A stretch of DNA of 64,000 nt. Source: DDH964 sp963806685 (GTDB lineage: Bacteria > Desulfobacterota > Desulfuromonadia > Desulfuromonadales > DDH964). Under the pieces are notes generated by a model. That model had not been told where the DNA came from. It did no database searches and saw nothing but the letters and a program-made list of their open reading frames with translations. The first letter of the stretch is position 1, and each line of letters opens with the position of its first letter. The stretch lies in NCBI GenBank assembly GCA_963806685.1, contig CAWDZB010000008.1, positions 46,259 to 110,258 on the forward strand, in the 5' to 3' direction. Shown in pieces: positions 53,352-64,000 of this stretch. Made by a program: the position numbers and the translations under genes.

Positions 53352-53362
53352 GGAGTCTGCTG

Positions 53363-53944
53363 ATGCGCAAAGGAACGATCGCCGGACTGACCGCCCTTCT
53401 GCTGCTTGCCGCAGCGACGCTGGCCGTCGCCGCGGGAGCCGAGGAACAACACGTCGCCGCCGGGGTGCTGTTTAAGGATTTTCTCTGGCGCTGCCTGAAT
53501 TTTGCGGTGACCTTCGGTCTTCTCGCCTATTTCGTGACCAAGCCGCTGCGCAACGGTCTGGCCGGTCGTCGCGAAGGGATTGCAAAAGCCCTGGCCGACG
53601 CCGAGCAGGCGCGTACCGAGGCCGAAGCGCGGTTTGCCGAATACGATCGGAAGCTGGCCAAGGCGGCCACGGAAGTCGACGCCATCTATGCCGAGATCCG
53701 CCACGAAGGGGAGCTGGAAAGCCAGAAGATCATCGCCAACGCGCAGGAAATGGCCGAGAAGATCAAGGCCGAGGCGAAGAAGAGCGCTGCTCTCGAAGTG
53801 GCCCGGGCGCGCGCCGAGCTGCAGCGCGAGGCCGCGAAGATGGCTGTGGCGATTGCCGAAGACCTGCTGCAAAAAGGCTTCACCGCCCAGGACCATGACC
53901 GCCTGGTGAACGAATACACGCAAAAGGTAGGAGAACTCCATTGA
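53363..53944 (+). CDS. atpF: ATP synthase subunit b
   Basis: 193 aa. A hydrophobic N-terminus (LTALLLLAAATLAVAAGA), which may be a cleaved signal, is followed by a second helix (FLWRCLNFAVTFGLLAYFV) and the long coiled coil of the stator with many A, E, K and R. Start ATG at 53363 follows AGGAG; a GTG at 53348 overlapping atpF' is an alternative. Forms a heterodimer with b'. The TTGA overlap with atpH suggests coupling. Confidence 0.93.
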   Translation: MRKGTIAGLTALLLLAAATLAVAAGAEEQHVAAGVLFKDFLWRCLNFAVTFGLLAYFVTKPLRNGLAGRREGIAKALADAEQARTEAEARFAEYDRKLAKAATEVDAIYAEIRHEGELESQKIIANAQEMAEKIKAEAKKSAALEVARARAELQREAAKMAVAIAEDLLQKGFTAQDHDRLVNEYTQKVGELH

Positions 53945-54483
53945 GCGTCAGTGCGATTTCCCGCAGGTATGCCAAGGCGCTGGTCCGGCTCGCCGTCGAG
54001 CAGAAACAGATTGAGCGCTTCGGCCAGGAACTGGGACAGTTCAGTTCGCTGCTGGCAGACGAGGATCTGCTGCGGCTGATCCTCGAAAGCCCCACGTTTC
54101 CCATGGACAGGAAGACGGCGATCCTGGGGGATCTGCTGGCCAGTCTGCAACCTTCGGCGACCGTGAAGAATTTTTTCGGCCTGCTGCTGGAAAAAGACCG
54201 CCTCCAGTATCTGTCGCAGATAGCGGTCGATTATCGGGCTCTGGCCGACGAGTTGTCGGGCATCGTCCGTGCCCGGGTGACGGCGGCCGCCGAGCTCAGC
54301 CCGTCCCAGCGTCAGGCGATTGGCAGTTCCCTGCAGCAGCAGACCGGCAAGCAGGTCGAGCTGACCGTCGCCGTCAACCCGGCCCTGCTCGGGGGGCTGC
54401 AAGCAGAAATCGGCGGCCGGCTGATCGACGGCAGCCTCAGAACACAACTGAATCGTATTGAAGATACCTTAAAGAAGGGGTGA
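53941..54483 (+). CDS. atpH: ATP synthase subunit delta
   Basis: 180 aa. ISRRYAKALVRLAVEQKQIE at the start and the C-terminal LLGGLQAEIGGRLIDGSLRTQL match the OSCP/delta family. It links F1 to the b-b' stalk. TTG start at 53941 within the atpF stop, with AGGAG seven bases ahead. Confidence 0.95.
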   Translation: MSVSAISRRYAKALVRLAVEQKQIERFGQELGQFSSLLADEDLLRLILESPTFPMDRKTAILGDLLASLQPSATVKNFFGLLLEKDRLQYLSQIAVDYRALADELSGIVRARVTAAAELSPSQRQAIGSSLQQQTGKQVELTVAVNPALLGGLQAEIGGRLIDGSLRTQLNRIEDTLKKG

Positions 54484-54492
54484 GAAGGGCTT

Positions 54493-56001
<1,509 letters not shown>

Positions 56002-56028
56002 TCAAACGCACGCAGAGGGTTTGGACAG

Positions 56029-56895
56029 ATGGCTAATCTGAAGGACATAAAAAAACGGATCAGCTCGGTCAAGAATACCGGGCAGATCACCAAGGCGATG
56101 AAGATGGTCTCCGCCGCCAAGCTGCGGCGGGCCCAGGAGGCGGTGGTCGCCGCCCGTCCCTACGCCGCGAAGATGCAGGAGGTTCTTGCCAGTCTCGCCA
56201 TGCGCGAGGAGGCCGACGGCCATCCGCTGCTGGTTGCCCGCGGCAAGGGGCGTGCCCTGGTGCTGCTGCTCACCGCCGACCGCGGTCTGTGCGGCGGCTT
56301 CAACGGCAACGTCAGCAAGGCCGCCGAACGTTTCGTCAAGGAGAATGCCGGAGGGTACGAAGGCTACGATCTGATGATCGTCGGACGCAAGGGGCGCGAT
56401 TACCTGAAGAGCCGGGCCGGGATCAACATCAGCAAGGTTTACGAGAACCTCACCGGCAGCATCTCCTACAGCACCGCGGCGCTGATCGGCCAGGAGGTCA
56501 TCGAGCAGTACGTGGCGGGGACCTATGACGCCGTCTTCTTTGTTTACAACGCCTTCCGCAGCGCCATCTCCCAGGATGTGACCATCGACAAGCTCCTGCC
56601 CGTCGTCCCCAAGCAGGCCGGCGAGGGAGAGCACGTCGCCGACTACCTCTACGAACCGAGCCGCGGCGAGGTTCTGGAGCAGATCCTGCCCAAACATGTC
56701 GAGGTGCAGATCTTCCGCGGCCTGCTCGAGTCGGTGGCCTCGGAACACGGGGCACGGATGAGCGCCATGGATAGCGCCAGCAAGAACGCTTCGGAGATGA
56801 TCGGCAAGCTGACCCTGCAGTACAACCGGGCGCGCCAGGCCGCCATCACCAAAGAGCTGATGGAAATTATTTCCGGCGCCGAATCGATCAAATAA
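56029..56895 (+). CDS. atpG: ATP synthase subunit gamma
   Basis: 288 aa. N-terminal LKDIKKRISSVKNTGQITKAMKMV (in parts) and C-terminal ITKELMEIISGAESI form the rotating coiled coil. LLTADRGLCGGFNGN is the family core. Central shaft of F1. Confidence 0.97.
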   Translation: MANLKDIKKRISSVKNTGQITKAMKMVSAAKLRRAQEAVVAARPYAAKMQEVLASLAMREEADGHPLLVARGKGRALVLLLTADRGLCGGFNGNVSKAAERFVKENAGGYEGYDLMIVGRKGRDYLKSRAGINISKVYENLTGSISYSTAALIGQEVIEQYVAGTYDAVFFVYNAFRSAISQDVTIDKLLPVVPKQAGEGEHVADYLYEPSRGEVLEQILPKHVEVQIFRGLLESVASEHGARMSAMDSASKNASEMIGKLTLQYNRARQAAITKELMEIISGAESIK

Positions 56896-56952
56896 CTTCA
56901 GCACATAAACGATTCACACCTGACGCGGGTGGAAAAAGGAGGACGGTCCGTC

Positions 56953-58359
<1,407 letters not shown>

Positions 58360-58445
58360 TTCAAATCAGGCAGCAGGTGAGGGGCTACCGGCCGAAGGAC
58401 CCTCCAGGCCCGCGGCCCTTGGCCCTCAGCCAAAGGTGTTCATAA

Positions 58446-58859
58446 ATGGCAGAAAAACTCAGACTGGAAATGGTCACGCCCTATAAGCAGGTCCTCTCCG
58501 AAGAGGTTGAGGAAGTTACCGCCCCGGGTGCCATCGGTGAATTCGGCCTGCTTCCGGGACATACCCCGATGCTGACCACCCTGAAGATTGGGGAATTGTC
58601 CTACCGCAAGGGGAACGAACTGTTCCACGTGGCGGTGAACTGGGGCTATGTGGAAGTGGAAAACGACACCGTCACGGTGCTGGTGGAGACCGCCGAGCCG
58701 TCCGACCAGATCGACCTCGGCCGTGCCAAGGACGCCCTCGGCCGCGCCGAGGAGGCGCTCAAGAAACTGACCCCCGAGGACAAGGACTTCCTGGTCATGC
58801 AGTCGGCGCTTGAGCGGGCAATAATCCGCATCCAGGTGGCCGGACGCAAGGCGCACTGA
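58446..58859 (+). CDS. atpC: ATP synthase subunit epsilon
   Basis: 137 aa. MAEKLRLEMVTPYKQVLSEE, GAIGEFGLLPGHTPMLT, and a helical C-terminal part. Regulates and links the rotor. The last gene of the operon. atpB and atpE (Fo a and c) are not here, so they must lie elsewhere, as in several deltaproteobacteria. Confidence 0.96.
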   Translation: MAEKLRLEMVTPYKQVLSEEVEEVTAPGAIGEFGLLPGHTPMLTTLKIGELSYRKGNELFHVAVNWGYVEVENDTVTVLVETAEPSDQIDLGRAKDALGRAEEALKKLTPEDKDFLVMQSALERAIIRIQVAGRKAH

Positions 58860-58883
58860 CCCTCGACGGGTCCAAAAAAAAGA

Positions 58884-58913
58884 AAAGGGCGGTCCCGATC
58901 GGGGCCGCCCTTT
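58884..58913. terminator. Bidirectional terminator between atpC and a GntR gene
   Basis: 13-bp stem with one U-G pair (58884-58896 with 58901-58913), GATC loop. An A-run just before it gives a T-run for the minus-strand gene. Confidence 0.85.
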
Positions 58914-58930
58914 CTGGGTTTGGGGAGGAT

Positions 58931-59659
58931 TCAGGCGGGGAGACCGGCGTTGAGAATCTTGTCGATCTTGTCGTCGACAACGGAAAGGTGTTTGAGCATG
59001 GCCAGCCGGGCCCGTTCCGGGTCGTGGTCGGCGATCGCCTGGAAAATCTCCAGGTGCTGCCGATAGAGGAGCTGGACATCCCCTTCCCGCTGGTTGAAAT
59101 CGATCAGGGCGAGCCGCAGCGAGGTATAGTACAGCGCGTGGATGCTGGTCAGGACGTGAACCTGCAGGGTGTTGTGGGTGGCGGCGCTGATCGCGGCGTG
59201 AAAGCTGGCATCCAGGTCGGAATCCCAGATCCCCTTGGCCGCCAGCTGGGTCATCTTCTCGACCAGTTCGCGCAGCCGCTGGAGATCCCGCTCCTCGGCA
59301 CGCTGGGCGGCGAGAAAGGCCGACCAGCTTTCGAGCCCCTTGCGGACTTCCACCAGGGCCGGCAGCAGCTTGGGATCGGCCTCCACCATCTGGGACAAGG
59401 GATCGCCCAGGCTGGTTTCGGCCAGCGAGCGGACGTAGGTTCCTCCCCCCTGCCGAGCTTCGACCAGGCCCATGGCGTCGAGGACCATGATCGCCTCGCG
59501 CACCGAGGGGCGGCTGACGCCGAGCATGGCGGACAGCTCCCGTTCGGAGGGAATGCGGTCACCGGGCTTGAGTTCCCCCTGGGAAATCATGGCGCGGATC
59601 TGCTCGACGATCTCTTCGGAAATCTTCTTCGGACGAATCGGCTGAAAGACGACGGTCAT
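58931..59659 (-). CDS. GntR/FCD family regulator, LldR/PdhR-like
   Basis: 242 aa. N-terminal winged helix: IVEQIRAMISQGELKPGDRIPSERELSAMLGVSRPSVREAIMVLDAMGLVEARQGGGTYV (read in parts). The FCD domain (about 95-220) has LDASFHAAISAATHN with a metal-type D-x3-H and later histidines. Members sense organic acids such as lactate, pyruvate or acyl compounds; the ligand here is unknown. ATG at 59659 has GGAG seven bases before it. A TGGTnnnACC-type operator and a good promoter lie just upstream, so it likely represses itself. Confidence 0.88.
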   Translation of the reverse strand: MTVVFQPIRPKKISEEIVEQIRAMISQGELKPGDRIPSERELSAMLGVSRPSVREAIMVLDAMGLVEARQGGGTYVRSLAETSLGDPLSQMVEADPKLLPALVEVRKGLESWSAFLAAQRAEERDLQRLRELVEKMTQLAAKGIWDSDLDASFHAAISAATHNTLQVHVLTSIHALYYTSLRLALIDFNQREGDVQLLYRQHLEIFQAIADHDPERARLAMLKHLSVVDDKIDKILNAGLPA

Positions 59660-59679
59660 GCCTATGCTCCACGGTAGAA

Positions 59680-59690
59680 TGGTAAGACCG
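59680..59690. promoter_or_regulatory. Possible operator of the LldR/PdhR-like regulator
   Basis: TGGTAAGACCG, close to the TGGTnnnACCA motif bound by this subgroup. It overlaps the predicted transcription start of the gene. Confidence 0.45.
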
Positions 59691-59691
59691 G

Positions 59692-59720
59692 TTTCTAGCA
59701 TGCACCGGCCCAAAGGTCAA
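59692..59720 (-). promoter_or_regulatory. Promoter of the LldR/PdhR-like regulator
   Basis: On the minus strand TTGACC (59715-59720), 17 bases, TAGAAA (59692-59697). It lies in the 69-base gap divergent from dinB. Confidence 0.55.
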
Positions 59721-59728
59721 GCTGAGGG

Positions 59729-60943
59729 ATGATGGACGCCAAACCGCGACAGATTCTGCATGCCGACATGGACGCTTTTTACGCCTCGGTGGAGCAGCTG
59801 GACGATCCGGCGCTGCGCGGGTTGCCGGTGATCGTCGGCGGCGACCTGCGGCGCGGCGTAGTCAGTGCCTGTTCCTACCAGGCGCGGGACTTCGGGGTTC
59901 ATTCGGCCCAGCCGATGGCGCTGGCGTTGCGTCGCTGTCCGCAGGCGCAGGTCCGGCCGGTGCGCATGGCGCGCTACCGGGAGGTATCGCGGGCGGTGAT
60001 GGCGATCTTTGCCGACTTCACCGACCGCATCGAGGCGCTTTCCATTGACGAGGCATTCCTCGACGTGACCGGTTGCGAACGGCTTTTCGGGCCGGCGCGG
60101 ACGATTGCCGGGCAGATCCGCAGCCGGGTGCGGCAGGAGCTGGATCTTGCGGTGAGCATCGGCCTCGCCCCCAACAAGTTCCTTGCCAAGCTCGCTTCGC
60201 AAAAGGCCAAGCCCGATGGCCTGCTGGAAATTCGTGCCGAGGAGGCGGAAAGCTTCCTCAGGCCGCTGCCGGTCGCAGACCTGTGGGGGGTTGGCGAGGT
60301 CACCGCCAAACGCCTGGGGGAGCTGGGGATCGTCACCGTGGCCGCGCTGCTGAGGTATCCGGTACAGGGGCTGATCGCCCGTTTCGGACCAGCCGGCCAT
60401 CACCTTCTGGCCCTTGGCCGGGGGGAGGATGAGCGACCGGTGGCACCCGCCGGGGAAATCAAGTCGGTCAGCCACGAGGAGACTTTCAGCGAAGATTTGA
60501 CCTCGGCCGCGGTGATCGGGCGGGAACTGCACGACCTGGCGCAACGGGTGGCTGCGCGACTGCGCCGCCAGGGACTGCGTGGACGCCAGGTGACCCTGAG
60601 GGTCCGCTACGCGGACTTCACCACCGTCAGCCGCAGCCGGACCCTCGGAAAAGGAATCGATAACGGGGCGACCCTGTTTGGGATCGTGCGGGAACTGCTG
60701 ACCAGGACCGAGGCGGGGCGGCAGCCGGTGCGGCTACTCGGGGTCGGCGTGGCCGACTGGGAGGAGTTGGGGGCGGGACAGCAGGAATTGTTCGGCGAAT
60801 CGCCCCAGACCGCCCGCCACCGGGCCCTCGACCGGGCCGTCGACCAGGTGAACCGGCGCTTCGGCGACGGCCGGGTCGGTCCGGCGAGTCTGATGCCGGG
60901 CCCGGCTTCAGACTCGGAGGAAGGGCGCGACGGCGACAAGTGA
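59729..60943 (+). CDS. dinB: DNA polymerase IV (Y family)
   Basis: 404 aa. ILHADMDAFYASVEQLDDP with metal aspartates, SACSYQARDFGVHSAQPM, SIDEAFLDVTGC, and IGLAPNKFLAKLASQKAKP. Near the C-terminus QQELF is a beta-clamp binding motif. A translesion polymerase. No clear LexA box in the short upstream gap. The 3' end overlaps the convergent TIM-barrel gene by 36 bases. ATG codons at 59729 and 59732 are both possible. Confidence 0.95.
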   Translation: MMDAKPRQILHADMDAFYASVEQLDDPALRGLPVIVGGDLRRGVVSACSYQARDFGVHSAQPMALALRRCPQAQVRPVRMARYREVSRAVMAIFADFTDRIEALSIDEAFLDVTGCERLFGPARTIAGQIRSRVRQELDLAVSIGLAPNKFLAKLASQKAKPDGLLEIRAEEAESFLRPLPVADLWGVGEVTAKRLGELGIVTVAALLRYPVQGLIARFGPAGHHLLALGRGEDERPVAPAGEIKSVSHEETFSEDLTSAAVIGRELHDLAQRVAARLRRQGLRGRQVTLRVRYADFTTVSRSRTLGKGIDNGATLFGIVRELLTRTEAGRQPVRLLGVGVADWEELGAGQQELFGESPQTARHRALDRAVDQVNRRFGDGRVGPASLMPGPASDSEEGRDGDK

Positions 60944-61681
60944 ACGCTGGAGGGCCGCCTCGTCGTGGGCTTCCAGGGTCATCGACGGGAGACTGGGGAG
61001 TTGCCCGAGCAGGGCGAAGAGGCGGCGGAAATCGATGATCCCCTCCCCCACCGGGAGATGGTCGTCGCCGTCGCCGTGGTTGTCGTGCAGATGCAGATGC
61101 AGCAGTCGCGGAGCGAGGGCCGCAAACCAGTCCTCCAGCGAGGTTTCGGCAAACAGCTGCCAATGGCCGACATCGAAGCAGTGCCCGAAGTCGGGGCGAT
61201 CGATGGCATCGAGCAGGTCGACCAGGGTCTTCGGCCCGATTTCAAAGATGTTTTCGATGGCGATAGAGATTCCGGCCTGACGCGCCAGCCCGAGCAGCGG
61301 CGGCCAGAACAGCAGGTTCTGCTCCAGCCAGAGGTGATCCTGGCCGCCGTATTTCCAGCGCTCGTAACCGGGGTGGAAGACTACCAGCCGCGCCTGCAGT
61401 GCGGCGGCCGCGTCCAGGGTCTGTTCGAAGCGCCGGGCGGTAGCCTGCAGCACCAGCGGTTCCAGAGCTCCGGGGTTGAGATCGTGGAACGGCCCATGGA
61501 CGGTGACGGCAAGCCCGGCCGCAGCGAGGCGCCGGCCGATGTCTCCCAGCTCAGGAAGGGAGAGCTGGTCAAGGTCGGGACCGCGGAAGGCGATCTCGGG
61601 CTGCAGCCGCTGACGAAAGAGGAGCGGTTCGGCAGCCGCCAGGTTGCGGTACGGCAGATGAACGTGGAGCCGCTCAGACAT
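60908..61681 (-). CDS. TIM-barrel sugar-phosphate isomerase/AP endonuclease 2-like protein
   Basis: 257 aa. LAVTVHGPFHDLNPG, RLVVFHPGY, ISIAIENIFEI, FGHCFDVGHWQLFAE, LLHLHLHDNHGDGDDHLPVGEG and SMTLEAHD: the histidine/glutamate/aspartate pattern of the xylose isomerase-like AP2Ec superfamily, which binds divalent metals. Reaction unknown. ATG at 61681 (GGGAAGGCGG ahead) overlaps the K+ channel stop by eight bases, indicating a two-gene operon. Confidence 0.8.
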   Translation of the reverse strand: MSERLHVHLPYRNLAAAEPLLFRQRLQPEIAFRGPDLDQLSLPELGDIGRRLAAAGLAVTVHGPFHDLNPGALEPLVLQATARRFEQTLDAAAALQARLVVFHPGYERWKYGGQDHLWLEQNLLFWPPLLGLARQAGISIAIENIFEIGPKTLVDLLDAIDRPDFGHCFDVGHWQLFAETSLEDWFAALAPRLLHLHLHDNHGDGDDHLPVGEGIIDFRRLFALLGQLPSLPSMTLEAHDEAALQRSLVAVAPFLRV

Positions 61682-62687
61682 GGCCGCCTTCCCGGGAGGC
61701 AATCCGCTCAAGATCCTGAATCGCCTTCGGCTCGCCAAGGGTGATCAACACATCCCCACCCCGGATTGAAGTTGCCGGCGCTGGATTGAAGAGCATCTGG
61801 CCGTTCTGTTGCTTGATGCCGACGATGATGATCCCGAGGTCCTTGCGGACCCCGGAGTCGATCAGGGTCTTGTCGGCCAGGGCCGAATCGGGGGCGACGC
61901 GGATCTCCTCGAGCTGCAGTTCGAGATTGCGGCCGGCGGTTGCGATTTCGATGAAGTCGACTACCGAGGGGCGCAGTACCGCCTGCGCCATTCGCGAGGC
62001 GCCGATGGTGTAGGGGGAGATGACCTTGCTGGCCCCGGCGCGGCGCAGCTTCTTTTCCGAGCCCTCTTCGCCGGAACGGGCGAGGATGAACATGTCCGGG
62101 TTGAGCCCGCGGGCGGTCAGGGTGATGTAGACGTTTTCGGTGTCGGAGGTGACCGCGGTGATCAGCCCTTTGGCCCGCAGGATGCCGGCGGTCATCAGGG
62201 TTTCATCATCGGTGGCATCGCCGCGCACGAAGAGAATTCCTTCGCCCCCGATTTTTTCACACAACGCCGGATCCTTTTCCACCACCACGAAGGGGATCGG
62301 TTTGGCCAGGAATTCCCGGCAGATCAGGGTGCCGATGCGGCCATAACCGCAGACGATGTAGTGGCCACTTAACTTGTCGATCTGCTTTTCCAATTTTTTC
62401 CTCCCCAAGATCCGACGCAGCTGGCCCTCGACCATGATCTGGAGCAGGCTGCCGGCGGAATAGGCGATAATCCCGGCGCCAAAGATGATCAGCAGAATGG
62501 TGAAAATCTTCCCGTGGGGGGAGAGATCGTGGACTTCCTTGAAGCCGACCGTCGCCAGGGTGATCACGGTCATGTAAAGCGCGTCGAACCCGGACCACCC
62601 CTCGATGGTCATGTAACCGAAGGTTCCAAGGGCGATGATGCCAACCAGGATCGACAGGGAAAAACGCAGATGGCGGATCGGATCCAT
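61674..62687 (-). CDS. K+ channel-like protein with TrkA-N/TrkA-C domains
   Basis: 337 aa. Two membrane helices (FSLSILVGIIALGTFGYMTI and FTILLIIFGAGIIAYSAGSLLQI, read in parts) flank a pore loop LATVGFKEV instead of the common TVGYGD. A RCK-type NAD-binding domain follows (YIVCGYGRIGTLICREFL), then a TrkA-C domain ending at residue 330. Probably a tetrameric ion channel gated by nucleotide or ions. The altered filter may change selectivity. Start ATG at 62687 with GGAG five bases before it. Confidence 0.85.
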   Translation of the reverse strand: MDPIRHLRFSLSILVGIIALGTFGYMTIEGWSGFDALYMTVITLATVGFKEVHDLSPHGKIFTILLIIFGAGIIAYSAGSLLQIMVEGQLRRILGRKKLEKQIDKLSGHYIVCGYGRIGTLICREFLAKPIPFVVVEKDPALCEKIGGEGILFVRGDATDDETLMTAGILRAKGLITAVTSDTENVYITLTARGLNPDMFILARSGEEGSEKKLRRAGASKVISPYTIGASRMAQAVLRPSVVDFIEIATAGRNLELQLEEIRVAPDSALADKTLIDSGVRKDLGIIIVGIKQQNGQMLFNPAPATSIRGGDVLITLGEPKAIQDLERIASREGGHV

Positions 62688-62787
62688 GACCGCTCCGAGG
62701 GTCGAAGGTACCGGGATGATAGCCCCGTAAACGCTAAAAGGCAAGGAGTTCTGCTGGTATGCAAGGTTGCACAGGGTCGAAAAAAGC

Positions 62788-62815
62788 TTGACAACCTATG
62801 TATACTGTATACAAT
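62788..62815 (+). promoter_or_regulatory. Promoter of the GntR gene
   Basis: TTGACA (perfect -35), 16 bases, TACAAT (-10, five of six). About 31 bases before the GTG start at 62847. The palindromic operator lies across the spacer and -10. Confidence 0.75.
62799..62813. promoter_or_regulatory. GntR operator overlapping the GntR gene's own promoter
   Basis: TGTATAC-T-GTATACA is a perfect 15-bp palindrome (odd centre). Position between -35 and -10 fits repression by steric block. The same motif lies in the ATP synthase leader at 52883-52897. Confidence 0.7.
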
Positions 62816-62846
62816 TTACCAAATTCAGTGCAATGGAGCCCTGCCC

Positions 62847-63557
62847 GTGAAGCGAAAGCCCATCGAACGCCACCAAACCCTCCGCGAAAAAATCCTGGAA
62901 ACCATCCGCGAAGCCATTCTCAAGGGGCAGCTCAAGCCCGGGGAGAAGGTTGCCGAACCGGAGCTGGCCGAACGCTTCGGTATCAGCCGCACCCCGATCC
63001 GGGAGGCCTTCCGGCAGCTCGAATCGGAAGGCTACCTGACCGTCATCCCCCGTAAGGGCGCGGTGGTAACCTCCCTCTCGGAGCGTGCGGTGGAGGAATT
63101 CTACGCCATCAAGAGCATCCTGGAAGGCTATGCGGCGCGGATGGCGGCCGATAACCTGACCGACAAGGACATCGAAAAACTGGAGGGGATCAACGAACGT
63201 CTGGCCCAGCTAGCCGCCGAGGGGGACGTGAAAACCTTTTTCAAAGTGCACAACGAATTTCACGAACTGTTCATCAAGGCGGCGGAGAACGAAAAGCTCC
63301 AGGAACTGATCACCCAGATGATGCTCAAGTTCAACCGCCTGCGGCTCGCTTCCCTGTCGCTACCGGGGCGGATGGAAATCTCGGTCCAGGAGCATAAGAA
63401 GATCATCGAGGCCTTCAAGAGCAAAAATGGCGAGATGGCCGACAATCTGGTCCGCAAGACCGCCAGCATTGGCGGCCAGGTGCTGATCCAGAGCATGGCC
63501 CAGGCCGAAGGCCGCCGGGTGGAAAAAAACATCCTCTCGCGGGTTATCGATATCTGA
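62847..63557 (+). CDS. GntR/FCD family transcriptional regulator
   Basis: 236 aa. Winged helix: LREKILETIREAILKGQLKPGEKVAEPELAERFGISRTPIREAFRQLESEGYLTVIPRKGAVV (read in parts), with the GISRTPIREA recognition helix. FCD domain from about residue 90, with KVHNEFHELFIKAAENEKL. Members bind small carboxylates with a metal. GTG start at 62847 after GGAG. Autoregulation is likely from the operator in its promoter; a second operator in the atp leader suggests a wider role. Ligand unknown. Confidence 0.88.
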   Translation: MKRKPIERHQTLREKILETIREAILKGQLKPGEKVAEPELAERFGISRTPIREAFRQLESEGYLTVIPRKGAVVTSLSERAVEEFYAIKSILEGYAARMAADNLTDKDIEKLEGINERLAQLAAEGDVKTFFKVHNEFHELFIKAAENEKLQELITQMMLKFNRLRLASLSLPGRMEISVQEHKKIIEAFKSKNGEMADNLVRKTASIGGQVLIQSMAQAEGRRVEKNILSRVIDI

Positions 63558-63698
63558 GCCGCGCCTCTCGACACTCCTCTCGGCGCCGGTCCTTCCCCAC
63601 GTTCCCACTGGCCCTTGCCCCGTCGCCAAATTATGGCATATTCCTCCCCGGAATCAACCTGCCCGCCATGGGCAGCATGCCGCCCAAGGAGGAATCCC

Positions 63699-64000
63699 AT
63701 GCGCAAATCCCTTGCCGCCCTCGCTGTCATCTTGTTGATTGCCGGGACAGCCCACGCCACCTCGCTCGATCTCGCCTTCGACAACGACAGTGCCCAGGTC
63801 GCGGTCATCCAGCCGCTGGTCGCCGACGAACTTGGCTCCTCCCAGTTCGGTGCCCGGTTCCTCTACAACGACGACGAAGAGACCAAGCTCTTCTCCGCCG
63901 CCTTCGAATTCGTCGGCGAACCGGGGAACGTGCCCGGGCTGAAGGTTGGGGTCGGTGTCCAAGGCTACGGCGGCAGCACCGACCAGGACCAGGATATCCT
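63699..64000 (+). CDS. Probable YfaZ-like outer-membrane protein, N-terminal part
   Basis: Open to the window edge, about 100 codons seen. Cleavable signal (SLAALAVILLIAGTAHA), then SLDLAFDNDSAQVAVIQPLV and alternating beta-strand-like segments such as GARFLYNDDEETKLFSAAFEF and LKVGVGVQGYGG. The pattern looks like a small outer-membrane beta barrel of the YfaZ family. AAGGAGGAATCCC precedes the ATG. The missing C-terminus would show whether the last strand ends in an aromatic residue. Confidence 0.6.
   Translation, partial: MRKSLAALAVILLIAGTAHATSLDLAFDNDSAQVAVIQPLVADELGSSQFGARFLYNDDEETKLFSAAFEFVGEPGNVPGLKVGVGVQGYGGSTDQDQDI

Overview
The window looks like a core chromosomal segment around the replication origin of a high-GC deltaproteobacterium of the Desulfuromonadales/Geobacterales type. 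The evidence is family-level sequence recognition and gene order, with no database search behind it. Supporting points are the ancestral order gyrA-gyrB-recF-dnaN-dnaA | rpmH-rnpA-yidD-yidC-mnmE-mnmG-rsmG-parA-parB-bactofilin-ATP synthase, an Rnf complex, an NhaD antiporter, a small diheme cytochrome and FCD-type GntR regulators. I see no insertion sequence, prophage, CRISPR array, tRNA or rRNA.

Layout. 1-8 kb: a partial nhaD (minus) with a long, apparently structured leader, divergent from a radical SAM/SPASM gene that heads the rnfABCDGE operon (plus). 8-13 kb: a three-gene GldA/GldG-type ABC export operon behind an excellent sigma-54 promoter. 13-15.4 kb: a glycine-zipper lipoprotein and a CPA2 cation/proton antiporter with CBS domains. 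15.5-20.3 kb: a complete tolQRAB-pal-cpoB operon (minus). 20.4-26.4 kb: ilvA and a TraB-like gene (plus), facing a DUF2064 transferase, folE2, queC, pyk and a diheme cytochrome (minus). 26.6-34.8 kb: PBP1A (plus), then nth, polX, an EEP-family protein, a cyclophilin, gpsA and a TPR protein (minus). 34.8-43.7 kb: gyrA (with an apparent one-base frameshift), gyrB, recF, dnaN and dnaA. 43.9-52.8 kb: rpmH through parAB (with a perfect parS) and a bactofilin. 52.9-58.9 kb: atpF'-atpF-atpH-atpA-atpG-atpD-atpC, without atpB/atpE. 58.9-64 kb: two GntR/FCD regulators, dinB, a TIM-barrel protein, a TrkA-N K+ channel and the start of a probable outer-membrane protein.

How it fits together. The dnaA-flanking spacers hold DnaA boxes on both sides. 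The dnaA-dnaN spacer has an AT-rich unwinding element with DnaA-trio-like triplets, suggesting a bipartite oriC at about 42.1-43.8 kb. Most genes point away from it on both sides. Rnf, NhaD, the CPA2 antiporter and F1Fo ATP synthase form an ion-motive-force theme.

The most interesting regulatory signal is a palindrome, TGTATAC-N-GTATACA. It sits on the promoter of the GntR gene at 62.8 kb, and a near-identical copy lies in the leader of the ATP synthase operon 10 kb away. This suggests an autoregulated GntR factor that also controls ATP synthase. Other points worth following are the sigma-54-driven ABC operon, the radical SAM gene in the rnf operon, twin triple DnaA-box-like elements at the starts of two genes, the gyrA frameshift, and a TVGF-type K+ channel filter.
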